NCBI GenBank assembly: GCA_020852705.1
Contig: JADZAP010000055.1
Span: 1-50,872 of the forward strand
DNA from: Ignavibacteria bacterium
GTDB taxonomy: Bacteria > Bacteroidota > Ignavibacteria > Tepidaquicellales > OLB5
Direction of reading: 5' to 3'
DNA: 50,872 nucleotides
A model generated the notes under the pieces. It had not been told where the DNA came from. It saw only the letters and a program-made list of their open reading frames with translations, and did no database searches. The position numbers and the translations under genes were made by a program. Position 1 is the stretch's first letter, and every line of letters begins with the position of its first letter. Below are positions 17,414-26,081 of this stretch, one piece after another.

Positions 17414-18009
17414 TAATTAAACCATTTCAAAATTGTTTCACCACAATATCCTTTTTGCCAAATATACCAGGCATAACACCTGGCTGAATTTTCTGAGTAT
17501 TTAGAGAAGTCTCCATTCTTTGCACAGTTCAGCCTTGAGCTGCTAACATATATTGTCTGGGGGGGAGCTTCTCTGAATAAATATTTTCTCTTTTTACCTT
17601 CCACAAACTGAATGCCCATGAATAAAGCAATTTTATTTCCTTCCGGAATAATCTGCAAAGCTTTCCTGACAAAGTCTTCACTGTATTTATATGGTGGGTT
17701 TGTGATTATATCTCCATCCCATTCAAGCACATCAATACTTAAAAAATCTTTAAGCTCTTGTGAGTAACCTCTGTCAATAATATCTGAGCTTCTCACATTA
17801 TAGCCAGCATTTTTTAATACTTCAGATAAATGACCAGCTCCACAAGCACATTCCCAAATATTAGAATTGAATTTTTCCAGTTTCAATAATTCAATCAAAG
17901 CTTTTGGCTCAGTAGCATAAAAATCATAAGTTTCACGATCTTCCACAGCATGAGCTGAAGAGCCCAGTGTTTTAAAAACAGAATTATTATTGCCAGTCCA
18001 GTCCTTCAA
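17413..18009 (-). CDS. Phage DNA adenine-N6 methyltransferase (class I, NPPY motif)
   Basis: A 198-residue SAM-dependent methyltransferase. The SAM-binding motif I is ECACGAGHL (residues 53-61) and the catalytic motif IV is NPPY (104-107), the signature of amino-methylating DNA enzymes. The N-terminal DFYATEPKALIELL is typical of phage adenine methyltransferases. No restriction partner is nearby, so it is an orphan enzyme. It probably modifies phage DNA late in infection to resist restriction, placed near the left end much like Mu's mom modification gene. The target sequence cannot be read from the protein. Confidence 0.85.
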   Translation of the reverse strand: MKDWTGNNNSVFKTLGSSAHAVEDRETYDFYATEPKALIELLKLEKFNSNIWECACGAGHLSEVLKNAGYNVRSSDIIDRGYSQELKDFLSIDVLEWDGDIITNPPYKYSEDFVRKALQIIPEGNKIALFMGIQFVEGKKRKYLFREAPPQTIYVSSSRLNCAKNGDFSKYSENSARCYAWYIWQKGYCGETILKWFN

Positions 18010-18016
18010 AAATATT

Positions 18017-18262
18017 CTACACTTCCCATTTAATATTGTTATCTATATACTCAGCTCTCAAGAGCTCTGAAGCCTGGTCTTCATTTAAGCCAGCAATCAT
18101 TTCAAGGAATTTCACAAAGTAACCTCTGTCAATCCTTCTTGTAATATTCCCTTTTTTTACATAAGCTTTTAAGCCAGTAGTAAAAATAAAACCATGAAAT
18201 ATAGAGCCAGCATAAATATGCTGTGGGATAATTACATATTGCAGATTTTTCACTCTTCTCAT
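18017..18262 (-). CDS. Small phage protein, unknown function
   Basis: An 81-residue basic protein (MRRVKNLQYVIIPQHIYAGS...). Its start overlaps the last base of the upstream gene's stop, and the methyltransferase gene starts 7 bp downstream, so it is a tightly packed operon member. No motif is recognised. Confidence 0.6.
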   Translation of the reverse strand: MRRVKNLQYVIIPQHIYAGSIFHGFIFTTGLKAYVKKGNITRRIDRGYFVKFLEMIAGLNEDQASELLRAEYIDNNIKWEV

Positions 18263-18783
18263 TACTGCACCTGTCCTTTTGCCGGAGCTTCATGTGTTCC
18301 ACCAATATTTTCAGCATAAGTAGTCATATTAGTCATGTTAATATTCAGAATAGGCTCAGCATTTGTGAAAGCTATTTCAAAGCCCTTATTAGTAGTGTCA
18401 TCATATAAATCAAAATAAGATTCTGTATCAATATCTCTCTCTTCATCAATTATGAGAGCTTTGAATTTTCTTGAGCCGTTATCCAGATGGACTTGCAGAT
18501 AAATCTCCCATCCGGTAATTTCAAGATTTTCAATCTCTCCATAATTCAACAAGTCCGGAGCAATTATTTCATTCACATGAGATATGCTCCACCTATAATT
18601 TACATGGTGAGATATTTTGCTCTTGCTGCCGTCATCCCACTCAAAGACTGTGGTTTTTCTCTGGTAAGTTTCTGTGAGCTTTGCAAAATGTCTGGAAAAA
18701 TTAAAAACTCTGTCAGCTTCACCATTTTTTTTGCAAGTGACTTTAATCTGCTTACATCCATTTATATAAAGTTTATCAGCCAT
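18262..18783 (-). CDS. Phage tail-region protein, unknown function
   Basis: A 173-residue, beta-rich acidic protein (VFEWDDGSKSKISHHVNYRW, WEIYLQVHLDNGSRKFKALI). It has no signal peptide and no recognised domain. It lies between a large tail protein and the small coupled gene at 18017, 1 bp apart from its upstream neighbour. A role in the distal tail or as a fibre chaperone is inferred only from position. Confidence 0.62.
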   Translation of the reverse strand: MADKLYINGCKQIKVTCKKNGEADRVFNFSRHFAKLTETYQRKTTVFEWDDGSKSKISHHVNYRWSISHVNEIIAPDLLNYGEIENLEITGWEIYLQVHLDNGSRKFKALIIDEERDIDTESYFDLYDDTTNKGFEIAFTNAEPILNINMTNMTTYAENIGGTHEAPAKGQVQ

Positions 18784-18784
18784 T

Positions 18785-20185
18785 TTATTTTTCTATAAGT
18801 TTAATCTGCATTTTTTTGTCATTTTCATCAAGCTCAGCTCCCACAAGCCACCAGTCTCTTCCTTTAAAATTATTGACTGAGACTGCATATTTTGCATTAG
18901 CATTATATTCAGTTTCAAACTGACAATTTTTTTTCCTTCCATTAGCCAGATACTCATTATTTCTCATTATTACATGCAATACAAGATTAAAACCACTATC
19001 ATAATAATTCCCACCTGGATCATGCTGCCAGCCTAAAACAATACATCTTGCAAAGGAGACATATACTTTATAGCCATTGACATCTTTCCAGTATGCAAGA
19101 GAATCCATTTCAAGCAAATTCCTTTTATGAGCTCCAAAACCTCTGACCGGAAATGCATAGGCTTCCTCCTGGTATGACCTGACAAGAGCAATATCAGTAT
19201 TAATAAGAGCCGGATTCAAGTCTGCATTAAGGCTTGTATATCCTGAGAATTTTTCTTTTGTTCTTATAAAATAATAACCATATCTTCCACTAACATATTG
19301 AGCCGGATCATTAGGCAATTCGTATCTTGTGAGTAAATGAATAAATGATTCCTTCTCTGAGACAGTAATTCCTTCAGTATAATTTTTTGTTTTTGTAATT
19401 GTAATAGCAGAATTATTAAGAACAGGAAAAAATATTTTTACATAGTAAGTTCTGAAGCCGTTTACAGTTTGCTGTGGCTGTGGATCAATACGCCATGCAG
19501 CTCCTGTCTCAAGAACATAAGCCTGAAATACATCCCATGCAGATTTTGCTCCCAGTTCTGTTCCAAGCAGCTGACCCAGCCAAGCATTATATAAAGGAAC
19601 AGACAAAAAGGGAACTGTGTTTAATGGATGGGCTTGATTCCATTGTGGATGTTCAAATCTTAAAACAGGATTCCCTGCAATATAAGGATCAAATATCTCC
19701 GTAATATAAAAAGTGTGGTCTTCCGGATTAGGATGTCTTTTTGAAAATGTTCCCTTCAGATACTCTTCAAGATGCTTCTCAAAAGAGACTACATTGCACT
19801 CAATAGAATACTCTCCAGGATATAATTTCAGAATAATTGATTTTACATCAATCTCTCCAGCCCATTGAATATTTTGAAGAGAAGTTCCATAATAAAGCCA
19901 GTATGCATAATTGAGAGTATTGTCAGACTCAAGGAATTGCTGAATGGTTTTTCCTTCATTTGAAATAAAGTCATCCGTGACCGCAAAGTTTACCTTAAAA
20001 TCATTTGCATACCATTTTAATGGCTGACCTGGCTGGCTTCTCTCTATAGGTATCACATTATTTGCTCTCAACATTTTTGTAAAGAGAATATAATCTTTTA
20101 CAGCATTATTATTTTGATAAGTTGCATTAAAATAATTAGGCTTAGTATTAAAATTATTATATACTTTTTGAATTAAGCAATGCAT
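18785..20185 (-). CDS. Probable distal tail / baseplate-type protein
   Basis: A 466-residue protein encoded directly downstream of the tape measure (1 bp apart). That is where siphophages keep distal-tail and tail-tip proteins. The sequence is rich in beta strands and aromatic residues (LKLYPGEYSIECNVVSFEKH at about residues 120-140), a pattern seen in distal-tail-like proteins. No named domain is certain. The final part (NYDSGFNLVLHVIMRNNEYL-like region) could be a carbohydrate-binding sandwich. The call is positional with moderate confidence. Confidence 0.55.
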   Translation of the reverse strand: MHCLIQKVYNNFNTKPNYFNATYQNNNAVKDYILFTKMLRANNVIPIERSQPGQPLKWYANDFKVNFAVTDDFISNEGKTIQQFLESDNTLNYAYWLYYGTSLQNIQWAGEIDVKSIILKLYPGEYSIECNVVSFEKHLEEYLKGTFSKRHPNPEDHTFYITEIFDPYIAGNPVLRFEHPQWNQAHPLNTVPFLSVPLYNAWLGQLLGTELGAKSAWDVFQAYVLETGAAWRIDPQPQQTVNGFRTYYVKIFFPVLNNSAITITKTKNYTEGITVSEKESFIHLLTRYELPNDPAQYVSGRYGYYFIRTKEKFSGYTSLNADLNPALINTDIALVRSYQEEAYAFPVRGFGAHKRNLLEMDSLAYWKDVNGYKVYVSFARCIVLGWQHDPGGNYYDSGFNLVLHVIMRNNEYLANGRKKNCQFETEYNANAKYAVSVNNFKGRDWWLVGAELDENDKKMQIKLIEK

Positions 20186-20186
20186 A

Positions 20187-22619
20187 TCAATTCATTGACT
20201 TCCTTCCTAAACTCAGGCTTTCAAGTATAAAGCCATCTTTGTATATCTCCTGTTTAAAGTTCCTGTCAATTTTCCTTCCATTGATATAAAGATTTGAATT
20301 AGCGGAAGACATTGCAGCTGAGACTATCCCACCGGAATTGTAATGACCGGCAATTGCCGGAGTGAGAGAGCCACCATTGAGCCAGTTAATAAAATTCCAT
20401 CCGTATTGAGAGACAAGCTCATTAACTCTTGACTTTTTAATGACAGCTTCTCCTGGAGTCAGCATTGCCGGAACAGTGTCAGAGCTTGAGATCACAGAAT
20501 TAGTTCCTGAGCTGAAGCCCAGAATTGTGGTGAATATAGAAACCATTGAGCCAAAAATATCCCCAAAGCTCAAGCCTTCATCAGAAGAGCTTTTTTGAGC
20601 AAGATTAATTGCTTGCTGAGCCATCTTTAATGCAAGGCTGATATATTTTAAAAATGATTTACCGCCATTTTCCAATTTAGAAGCAAGAGCATCAACCAAA
20701 CTGAGACTTGAAGCCAGAACTGAGTTTATTTCACTATACATTTTAGCAATTCTTTCAGCTTCCTTCTTTGCCTGTTCCTCAAGCTCATCAAGATATTTTT
20801 TAAACCACTCCAAATGTTTTTTCATCTCTTCACTCAGATCAATATCAATAATAACTTTGGGCTGACCCAGAATCATTTTTGTCATGTCAAATATCTGCTT
20901 ATGAATATCCTTCCTTACAGCAAGAACTTTATTTTCCTGTTCAAGTGTGCTTAAATTAAGCTTGCTGAGGTCAATCAGCTGAAGCTGGCTCTGAAGGAAT
21001 TCAGCTGTAAGAGTATTTTTATATTTTCTGTTCTCAATCTCTTCTCTCACTTTTTTAAGAAGTTCATCAAGAGCTTTATTCTCTTTGTCAGTTACACTTT
21101 CATTTGAGCCAGTTCCTGTGGAAGTTTTTGGTGAAGATGTCACTGGGTTTTTCTTTGGTGGTGGTGGTGGGTATGGATATTGTGGCTCTGAGCCAGTGAG
21201 CTCCTGAGTAACCGGAGAGCTGTCACTTGAAAATGCATTGAACAAAGCAGTGACCGGAGAGCCATAAAATAGAATTTTCCCAGCCGGAGAGTTTGCAAAA
21301 TCCATTATCATTTTTATTGCATTCTTGACCTGAGTTAAAAGGAATGAAGTGACATCCACCACTTTGCTTAAAATTGCAACTTCAATTTTAAATATCCAGA
21401 ATGCTATTTCATACAATGCTTTGCCTATCTTAGAGAGCTGGTCAATAAGTGGGGGATTTTGCTGAATAAAATCTCTAAAAGATTTTACCAGGTCAAGAAT
21501 ATAGGGAAGAGCTTCTCTGGCTTTACTGAGAAGGAATTCAACTCCGTTTTTAACCAGGTCAATGAGAGACCTTTTAAAGTCATCAGCTGCTTTTTGACCT
21601 CCCATAGTAGCTGAGATCATTTGCAGAACTTCTTTATAAAAGCTCAGGATTTTTTCAGCTGCACTCTGAATGACCGGAAGCAAATCCATAAAGAAGCTTA
21701 CAAATTTAGAACCAGCTCCGGCAACAAAGCCACCGATTTTCTCAAAAACCTCTCCCATCTGATTTTTGAGAATTTGCCATTTACCTGCAAAAGTAGAGCC
21801 CACAGTCTCAGCCATCCCTTTAAAATTCTGGTCAAGGATTTTGCTGAGATATATCGCCTGTTCAGTTCCTTTAAGAGATTTAAGCTTTGCTTCCTGTTCC
21901 TGAGTAAAAGCCACTCCAACTCTTCTTAGAGTTCCGAGGGTCTCTTCATTGACCTTACCCAGCATGACAGCAACTTGCTGCACATCCATCTGACTTTCAC
22001 CATTCTGCATAAAAGCAGCTGCAAGGTCAAGAATTCTGGGAGTTAATATTTCAATCTCTTCAGAGCTCTTCATGAAAGTAGTCAGCATTGACTGAGCATT
22101 CATGATGCTTTCATCAGAAAATGGAGTTTTAAGCTGGAGCTGAGAAGCCTGAGAAGTCAGTCTTCTGTAAGCATCCATTCCTTCACCAACATTTTTCAGA
22201 CCATTCATGAGCTTTGCGGAAGCCACTTCAGATTTGTTAAATTCATCAGTAACAAAATTCAAGCCTCTCTGAACATAATTTAATCCCTGTCTTACATAGC
22301 CTAAAACAAGGGTAAAATTCAGAAGCTTTCCGCTGAAGCCGGAACTTGCAGCTGAAACTTCATTTGTGGAAGCTACTGTCTTTTTTTGCTCAGCCTGTGT
22401 TTGTTTAAGCTCAGTCTGGTATTTGTCAAGAGTGTTATCCAGCTTTTTAATTTCAGCATCAAGCTTGTCAAATGAAAAAGTGGGTGGCTTCAGCTTAAAA
22501 ATATCATTAATATTTTTAGCTCCCATTTGTGCAATTTTCTGAGCTGTCTTTATTCCTTCTGAAAATGGTCTGACATCCAGAGTTAATATTGCAGCAATAT
22601 TTCCAATGTTAGTGCTCAT
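20187..22619 (-). CDS. Tail tape measure protein
   Basis: An 810-residue protein that sets tail length and is packed inside the tail tube. The N-terminus (GNIAAILTLDVRPFSEGIKT) is a standard tape-measure start, and helical stretches run through about residues 40-90 and 560-650. There are hydrophobic segments near the middle, a proline-rich linker (PYPPPPPKKN) at about 480, and the usual end VPAMLTPGEAVIKKSRVNEL followed by GWNFINWLNGG. It follows a tail chaperone gene with a frameshift, exactly the order seen in long-tailed phages. The length would predict a tail of roughly 120 nm. Confidence 0.88.
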   Translation of the reverse strand: MSTNIGNIAAILTLDVRPFSEGIKTAQKIAQMGAKNINDIFKLKPPTFSFDKLDAEIKKLDNTLDKYQTELKQTQAEQKKTVASTNEVSAASSGFSGKLLNFTLVLGYVRQGLNYVQRGLNFVTDEFNKSEVASAKLMNGLKNVGEGMDAYRRLTSQASQLQLKTPFSDESIMNAQSMLTTFMKSSEEIEILTPRILDLAAAFMQNGESQMDVQQVAVMLGKVNEETLGTLRRVGVAFTQEQEAKLKSLKGTEQAIYLSKILDQNFKGMAETVGSTFAGKWQILKNQMGEVFEKIGGFVAGAGSKFVSFFMDLLPVIQSAAEKILSFYKEVLQMISATMGGQKAADDFKRSLIDLVKNGVEFLLSKAREALPYILDLVKSFRDFIQQNPPLIDQLSKIGKALYEIAFWIFKIEVAILSKVVDVTSFLLTQVKNAIKMIMDFANSPAGKILFYGSPVTALFNAFSSDSSPVTQELTGSEPQYPYPPPPPKKNPVTSSPKTSTGTGSNESVTDKENKALDELLKKVREEIENRKYKNTLTAEFLQSQLQLIDLSKLNLSTLEQENKVLAVRKDIHKQIFDMTKMILGQPKVIIDIDLSEEMKKHLEWFKKYLDELEEQAKKEAERIAKMYSEINSVLASSLSLVDALASKLENGGKSFLKYISLALKMAQQAINLAQKSSSDEGLSFGDIFGSMVSIFTTILGFSSGTNSVISSSDTVPAMLTPGEAVIKKSRVNELVSQYGWNFINWLNGGSLTPAIAGHYNSGGIVSAAMSSANSNLYINGRKIDRNFKQEIYKDGFILESLSLGRKSMN

Positions 22620-22633
22620 TACTGAAATTAATT

Positions 22634-22963
22634 TTAATTATCTTTTATTGCATACCATTGAATGAAAGCTTCCTTGTCATTTATCAGCTGGCTTATCTGA
22701 ATAAAGCTTAATGTTTTATTCATTGCCTGTTCCTCTGTTAAATTATATTTTTTGCAAAGCTGTTCAATCAGTTCCTCTTCTGTTCCTTTTATGTAAGCCG
22801 GAGATTTGCTTTCAAGGAATTTTTTATATTTTGCATAATCAATATAAAATTTAGCATCCGGCTTCCATGTCTCATTTTTATCCGGAATTATTCCGGCTGG
22901 GAATCCAGACCGGATTTTCCAATCCCTAACTTTTTGCTCAGTGAGGGAGATAAAATAAAAAAA
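22634..22963 (-). CDS. Frameshift extension (T part) of the tail assembly chaperone
   Basis: In the -1 frame, reading continues from the slip site for 107 codons to TAA at 22636-22634. It gives a plausible protein with DWKIRSGFPAGIIPDKNETW and helical LTEEQAMNKTLSFIQISQLI. A TGA in the -1 frame lies directly upstream of the slip site, and there is no good independent start codon. It is therefore best explained as the C-terminal part of a 213-residue fusion with the preceding gene. This matches the G/GT tail chaperone design of lambda and many siphophages and fills the otherwise empty gap before the tape measure. Confidence 0.75.
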   Translation of the reverse strand, partial: FFYFISLTEQKVRDWKIRSGFPAGIIPDKNETWKPDAKFYIDYAKYKKFLESKSPAYIKGTEEELIEQLCKKYNLTEEQAMNKTLSFIQISQLINDKEAFIQWYAIKDN

Positions 22964-23274
22964 TCATTTGCAATATTTATTATCTCCTCTCTTGTCAGAT
23001 TTTCCCAGTCAGCTTTGTATTTGTCAGACTTCAATGCTTCCGGAACAGATTCAACATCAAGGATAATATCAATTGCATCAAGCAGAATATCTTCATTAAT
23101 AAGCTTCTCAATTAAATCAGTGACCTTCATGCTTTCCTTCAGGTCAGTAAGAGTGTTAATGTTCAGCTTTGTCAGAACAGTTTTAATAAGCTGCTTATCT
23201 GTTTTATATGTTGCTTCTTTTTGTGAAGCTTTTACTCCACACTTAAACTGGTAATCTTTTTTCTCTAAATTCAT
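22888..23274 (-). CDS. Tail assembly chaperone, short (G-type) form
   Basis: A 128-residue, helical, charged protein with no recognised domain, located just upstream of the tape measure gene. Its last third is overlapped by the -1 frame extension. In siphophages the short product and a small amount of the frameshifted long product together coat and fold the tape measure during tail assembly. The 0-frame end after the slip site (ILSPSLSKKLGIGKSGLDSQ) looks less protein-like than the -1 frame. Confidence 0.72.
   Translation of the reverse strand: MNLEKKDYQFKCGVKASQKEATYKTDKQLIKTVLTKLNINTLTDLKESMKVTDLIEKLINEDILLDAIDIILDVESVPEALKSDKYKADWENLTREEIINIANDFFILSPSLSKKLGIGKSGLDSQPE
22957..22963 (-). 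promoter_or_regulatory. Slippery heptamer T TTT TTT for programmed -1 frameshifting
   Basis: On the minus strand the 0-frame codons are GAT TTT TTT ATT. T TTT TTT fits the X XXY YYZ rule exactly in phase. After the slip, decoding continues TAT TTT ATC TCC for 107 codons. Confidence 0.72.
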
Positions 23275-23323
23275 AATATTAGTTTTTGAATAATGTTAGT
23301 TTGTATTATTGTTTTATATTTTA

Positions 23324-23358
23324 AGTGCTCTCTCTTACTATTATTCAGAGAGAGCACT
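23324..23358 (-). other. Perfect 12-bp intercistronic hairpin in the late operon
   Basis: AGTGCTCTCTCT (23324-23335) and AGAGAGAGCACT (23347-23358) pair with no mismatch around an 11-nt loop. No T run follows in either direction. It lies between two late genes and shares its outer GTGCTC/GAGCAC with the hairpin at 29433. It could be an mRNA processing or stability element or a protein site. Confidence 0.6.
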
Positions 23359-23388
23359 GTATAAGCAATATGATCAAGAAAAGCTGTT

Positions 23389-23976
23389 TTATAATTTTAA
23401 ATGATACTGCTTTCCGGTTTTAAAGACCGGAGCAGCAAGCCCAAAATCATAAGGTAATGAATTTAATATTGCTCCTTTTGCTTTTGGGACTTTCCTTACT
23501 GTCACATAGCTTACATCAGTTAAATTCACAGCATTGCTTCTGACAATCAGAATTTTTCCGGCTGCGTAATTCACTTTATAAAAGACAGTAGTGCTTGCTC
23601 CTGGAATAATTACACCATTTGACTGTGTGGGAGTTGTAAAAATACTTACAGAATTTGTGTCATTCACTTTGCTTAAATATGCCAGAGTTTTAGTGGCTGT
23701 ATTTATAGCACCATCAGCAAATCCTGCTTCAATATAAACCTTGAATGTGTCAGTTCCGCTTCCGGCTGAGTCATAAGCTTCAATATATGTATCATATCCA
23801 GGCTCAAGTGTTATCTCAAAAGTGCTGTCTCCGGAAGTGAATCTGTGGCTCTCCACCAGGTCTCCGGTTTTATTATATGCAATTGCATCAGAGCTGTAGA
23901 AACCGGCTGCAAGCAATACAGTGCATAAAACCATGACTGTGAAGATTGCCTTAATAAAAAAGATTTTTTTTCTCAT
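23389..23976 (-). CDS. Exported beta-rich phage protein between tail tube and tail chaperone
   Basis: A 195-residue protein with a clear signal peptide or anchor (FTVMVLCTVLLAAGFYSSDA). A beta-sandwich-like Thr/Ser/Asp-rich body follows (FEITLEPGYDTYIEAYDSAG). The position, downstream of the tail tube gene, is that of a tail-decoration protein, yet it carries an export signal. It may be a surface-displayed accessory factor. I do not recognise the family. Confidence 0.62.
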   Translation of the reverse strand: MRKKIFFIKAIFTVMVLCTVLLAAGFYSSDAIAYNKTGDLVESHRFTSGDSTFEITLEPGYDTYIEAYDSAGSGTDTFKVYIEAGFADGAINTATKTLAYLSKVNDTNSVSIFTTPTQSNGVIIPGASTTVFYKVNYAAGKILIVRSNAVNLTDVSYVTVRKVPKAKGAILNSLPYDFGLAAPVFKTGKQYHLKL

Positions 23977-24020
23977 TACGAATTTTATTTTGGTTTATGA
24001 AATAATGTTAAAATTGTTTT

Positions 24021-24548
24021 TTAAGCAGCAATTGTTTCAAGTATGATATAAAAAGGATTTTTCCCAGTGACCGGAGAAGCTCCTGAAGCATAAGCATCCG
24101 CTGGAAGACCTGTGTCCGGAGTCACAGAAACATTTGCAGACTGAGCCACCACAGAAAACTCAAGATTTAAAACCTGATGCTTACCGCCTTCCATGTCAAG
24201 CTTCAGTTTTTCAATAGGCTTCATTTCAGGAAGATAAAATTCCTGGTCTGCTCCCAGTTCGTCTCTTCCGTTGTAGAAGTAACCTTCCACAGAAGTATTG
24301 AGAATGTCATCAATTTGATCCATTATCTCCTTTGCAACCTGAGAGAGAACTACACTTAAAGTGCATGACCGCTTTGAAGCTTTTTTGTGTGAGTTCCCAT
24401 CTGCATGAGTGATCTCAATTGAGTCAGCCATTTTTTCCAGAGAGCCGGAAACTATGTTTCCCAGTGTAAGCCAGGAGCTTCCCACTTTTATCTGAAAATT
24501 ATTTCCGGAATTAATTTTTTCCTGTTCAGTGTTTTTTGTTATTGCCAT
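24021..24548 (-). CDS. Probable major tail tube protein
   Basis: A 175-residue protein of mixed beta strands. The N-terminal FQIKVGSSWLTLGNIVSGSL, the central ITHADGNSHKKASKRSCTLS and the regular strands after it (KLDMEGGKHQVLNLEFSVVA) resemble lambda-gpV-type tail tube proteins. It lies upstream of the tail chaperone and tape measure, the usual order. An acidic, flexible C-terminal tail follows. The family is inferred from pattern and position. Confidence 0.62.
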   Translation of the reverse strand: MAITKNTEQEKINSGNNFQIKVGSSWLTLGNIVSGSLEKMADSIEITHADGNSHKKASKRSCTLSVVLSQVAKEIMDQIDDILNTSVEGYFYNGRDELGADQEFYLPEMKPIEKLKLDMEGGKHQVLNLEFSVVAQSANVSVTPDTGLPADAYASGASPVTGKNPFYIILETIAA

Positions 24549-24566
24549 TTAGCTATAAAATTAAAT

Positions 24567-24845
24567 TTATGAATTAGTGTTTTTAACTTTTGGAGCTTCA
24601 GGCTTTGAGACCAGGCTCTCTGTCAATTCCTTGTCAGAATTAAAGAGCTTCTCTTCAGGTCTTGTAATTCCCAGAGCATCCTGAAGCCTGTATTTTATAA
24701 ACTGATTGCTCTGAGCTGATTTAAGCTCCGTATCTTTTGCAGCCACTGAAGCAATTACTTCAATAACCTTAGAGCTTTTTATTACGCCATTGTTAGCAAG
24801 ATAAAAAGCTGTGTCTCCGATATTAAATTTTGTTGTTATTGTCAT
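24567..24845 (-). CDS. Small phage protein with an SH3-like start
   Basis: A 92-residue protein. The N-terminus (KFNIGDTAFYLANNGVIKSS) looks like the small SH3-type barrel of many Bacteroidota phage proteins, followed by a helical and then disordered tail. It lies 18 bp upstream of the tail tube gene. The function is unknown; a head-tail joining or regulatory role is possible. Confidence 0.55.
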   Translation of the reverse strand: MTITTKFNIGDTAFYLANNGVIKSSKVIEVIASVAAKDTELKSAQSNQFIKYRLQDALGITRPEEKLFNSDKELTESLVSKPEAPKVKNTNS

Positions 24846-24849
24846 TTGA

Positions 24850-25515
24850 TTAATAAAATGGTTTATAAATAAATTCAGCTTTTAAGTCAGTTTTATCCAG
24901 AATGCTTCCCTCTGATTTGCTGAGGTCATAAACAAGACCAGCATTAAAATGAAATTTTTCCATGTAATTAAAACCAGTAAGAAGCTGCACATTATGAGTG
25001 AATTTATTTTTTATATCATTCACTTTCCTTTTGTGCTCATATCCAAAAATAAAGGGGCTGAAGTAAAATCTTTTTGACTTCACAAAAAGCTTTCCATGCT
25101 GGGATATAATTTCAAAGTCTCTTCCTATTCCCACATAAATGCTCTCTTTTAAAAGAGTATCATTCATATTAATAGTATATGCTGTGATCTGGTCTGCTTT
25201 TTTTTCCAGCTTCATGACTAAGTCAAGCTTCTTTGCTTTATTAATAAAGACAGTGTCAACCTTCTGAAAATTTACGATCACCGGCTCAGACTTTTTATAA
25301 ACAATTTTTTCATGCCATTTTATGACTGTATCAGCTTTAGTGACCACTCTCTCAATGACAGTTGTATCATATTTATAAATTGTAGTTCCTGAAGTAGAAC
25401 TGTAATCAGAGCCACCACAGCTGAGGTCTTTTAAAAAGAAAAACCAGACACAGAAAATGAATACAAGCACTGCAATAATTCTTGCTATCCATATAGAAGT
25501 CATTGATTGCTGCAT
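24850..25515 (-). CDS. Membrane-anchored protein next to the endolysin (spanin-like candidate)
   Basis: A 221-residue protein with one N-terminal transmembrane segment (IARIIAVLVFIFCVWFFFLK). A charged, extended periplasmic part and a beta-rich C-terminus follow (FYFSPFIFGYEHKRK, HFNAGLVYDL). Its start overlaps the stop of the amidase by one base. Spanins, which fuse inner and outer membranes at the end of lysis, are usually encoded here. The C-terminal part could reach the outer membrane. The call rests on topology and context. Confidence 0.5.
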   Translation of the reverse strand: MQQSMTSIWIARIIAVLVFIFCVWFFFLKDLSCGGSDYSSTSGTTIYKYDTTVIERVVTKADTVIKWHEKIVYKKSEPVIVNFQKVDTVFINKAKKLDLVMKLEKKADQITAYTINMNDTLLKESIYVGIGRDFEIISQHGKLFVKSKRFYFSPFIFGYEHKRKVNDIKNKFTHNVQLLTGFNYMEKFHFNAGLVYDLSKSEGSILDKTDLKAEFIYKPFY

Positions 25516-26081
25516 TATTCAGTCACTTCCTTTCCGGCTGAATGTGCCTGAAGCTCTTCATCAGTCTCCGGCTCTCCATCTTCACCATCCACAGCTTCAG
25601 CCTGTTCAGCAAGTTCAGGCTTTGGATTTATTGCAGATTTTTCCCAGTTAAGTTTTTCCTGAACACTATTCAGGAAGTCAGCTGCTTTCCTTACTTTGAA
25701 GCAAGGACATGCTTTTGCAACACCTGGAAAATCATTGTGACCATAAATGTCATCTGTGCTCAGGTCATATCTGTATAAAACCTGTGCAGTGATCCACTCA
25801 AGAGAATTCTTTTGAGCTAATGTCATATATTTACCATAAGGAGCATCAGACTGAGTGTCACTTCCTCTGGATATATATGCAATTCCTATATTGCCGGAAT
25901 TATGACCACCGACATGAGCTCCGACCTGGCTCTCAGGTCTTCCAGCATGAATGACTCCTTCTTTGTCAACAAGCCAGTGATAACCAATGTCTTTCCATCC
26001 CTGAGCTTTATGGGCTCTCCTTATGGATTCCACTGTTCCCTCAGAAGCTGTAATGTGAATAGTAACTTTATTTATTTTCAT
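25515..26081 (-). CDS. Endolysin: N-acetylmuramoyl-L-alanine amidase (Amidase_2, T7 lysozyme type)
   Basis: A 188-residue zinc amidase that cuts peptidoglycan between MurNAc and L-Ala at lysis. The zinc ligands are visible as His9 (VTIHIT), His115 (YGHNDFPG) and Cys125 (KACPCF). Tyr34 in GYHW and Lys123 match the catalytic Tyr and Lys of T7 lysozyme. It has no signal peptide, so it needs a holin, which is encoded directly upstream. The last 40 residues are acidic and look disordered. Confidence 0.92.
   Translation of the reverse strand: MKINKVTIHITASEGTVESIRRAHKAQGWKDIGYHWLVDKEGVIHAGRPESQVGAHVGGHNSGNIGIAYISRGSDTQSDAPYGKYMTLAQKNSLEWITAQVLYRYDLSTDDIYGHNDFPGVAKACPCFKVRKAADFLNSVQEKLNWEKSAINPKPELAEQAEAVDGEDGEPETDEELQAHSAGKEVTE

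Noticed and set aside
18129-18317. A leftward frame overlapping the small gene at 18017
   Set aside because: It conflicts with two coupled genes and reads as a shadow frame.
22888-22963. C AAA AAG (about 22931-22937 on the minus strand) as the frameshift site
   Set aside because: The first base does not allow full re-pairing, and T TTT TTT 20 nt upstream fits the rule exactly and lies just after the -1 frame stop.
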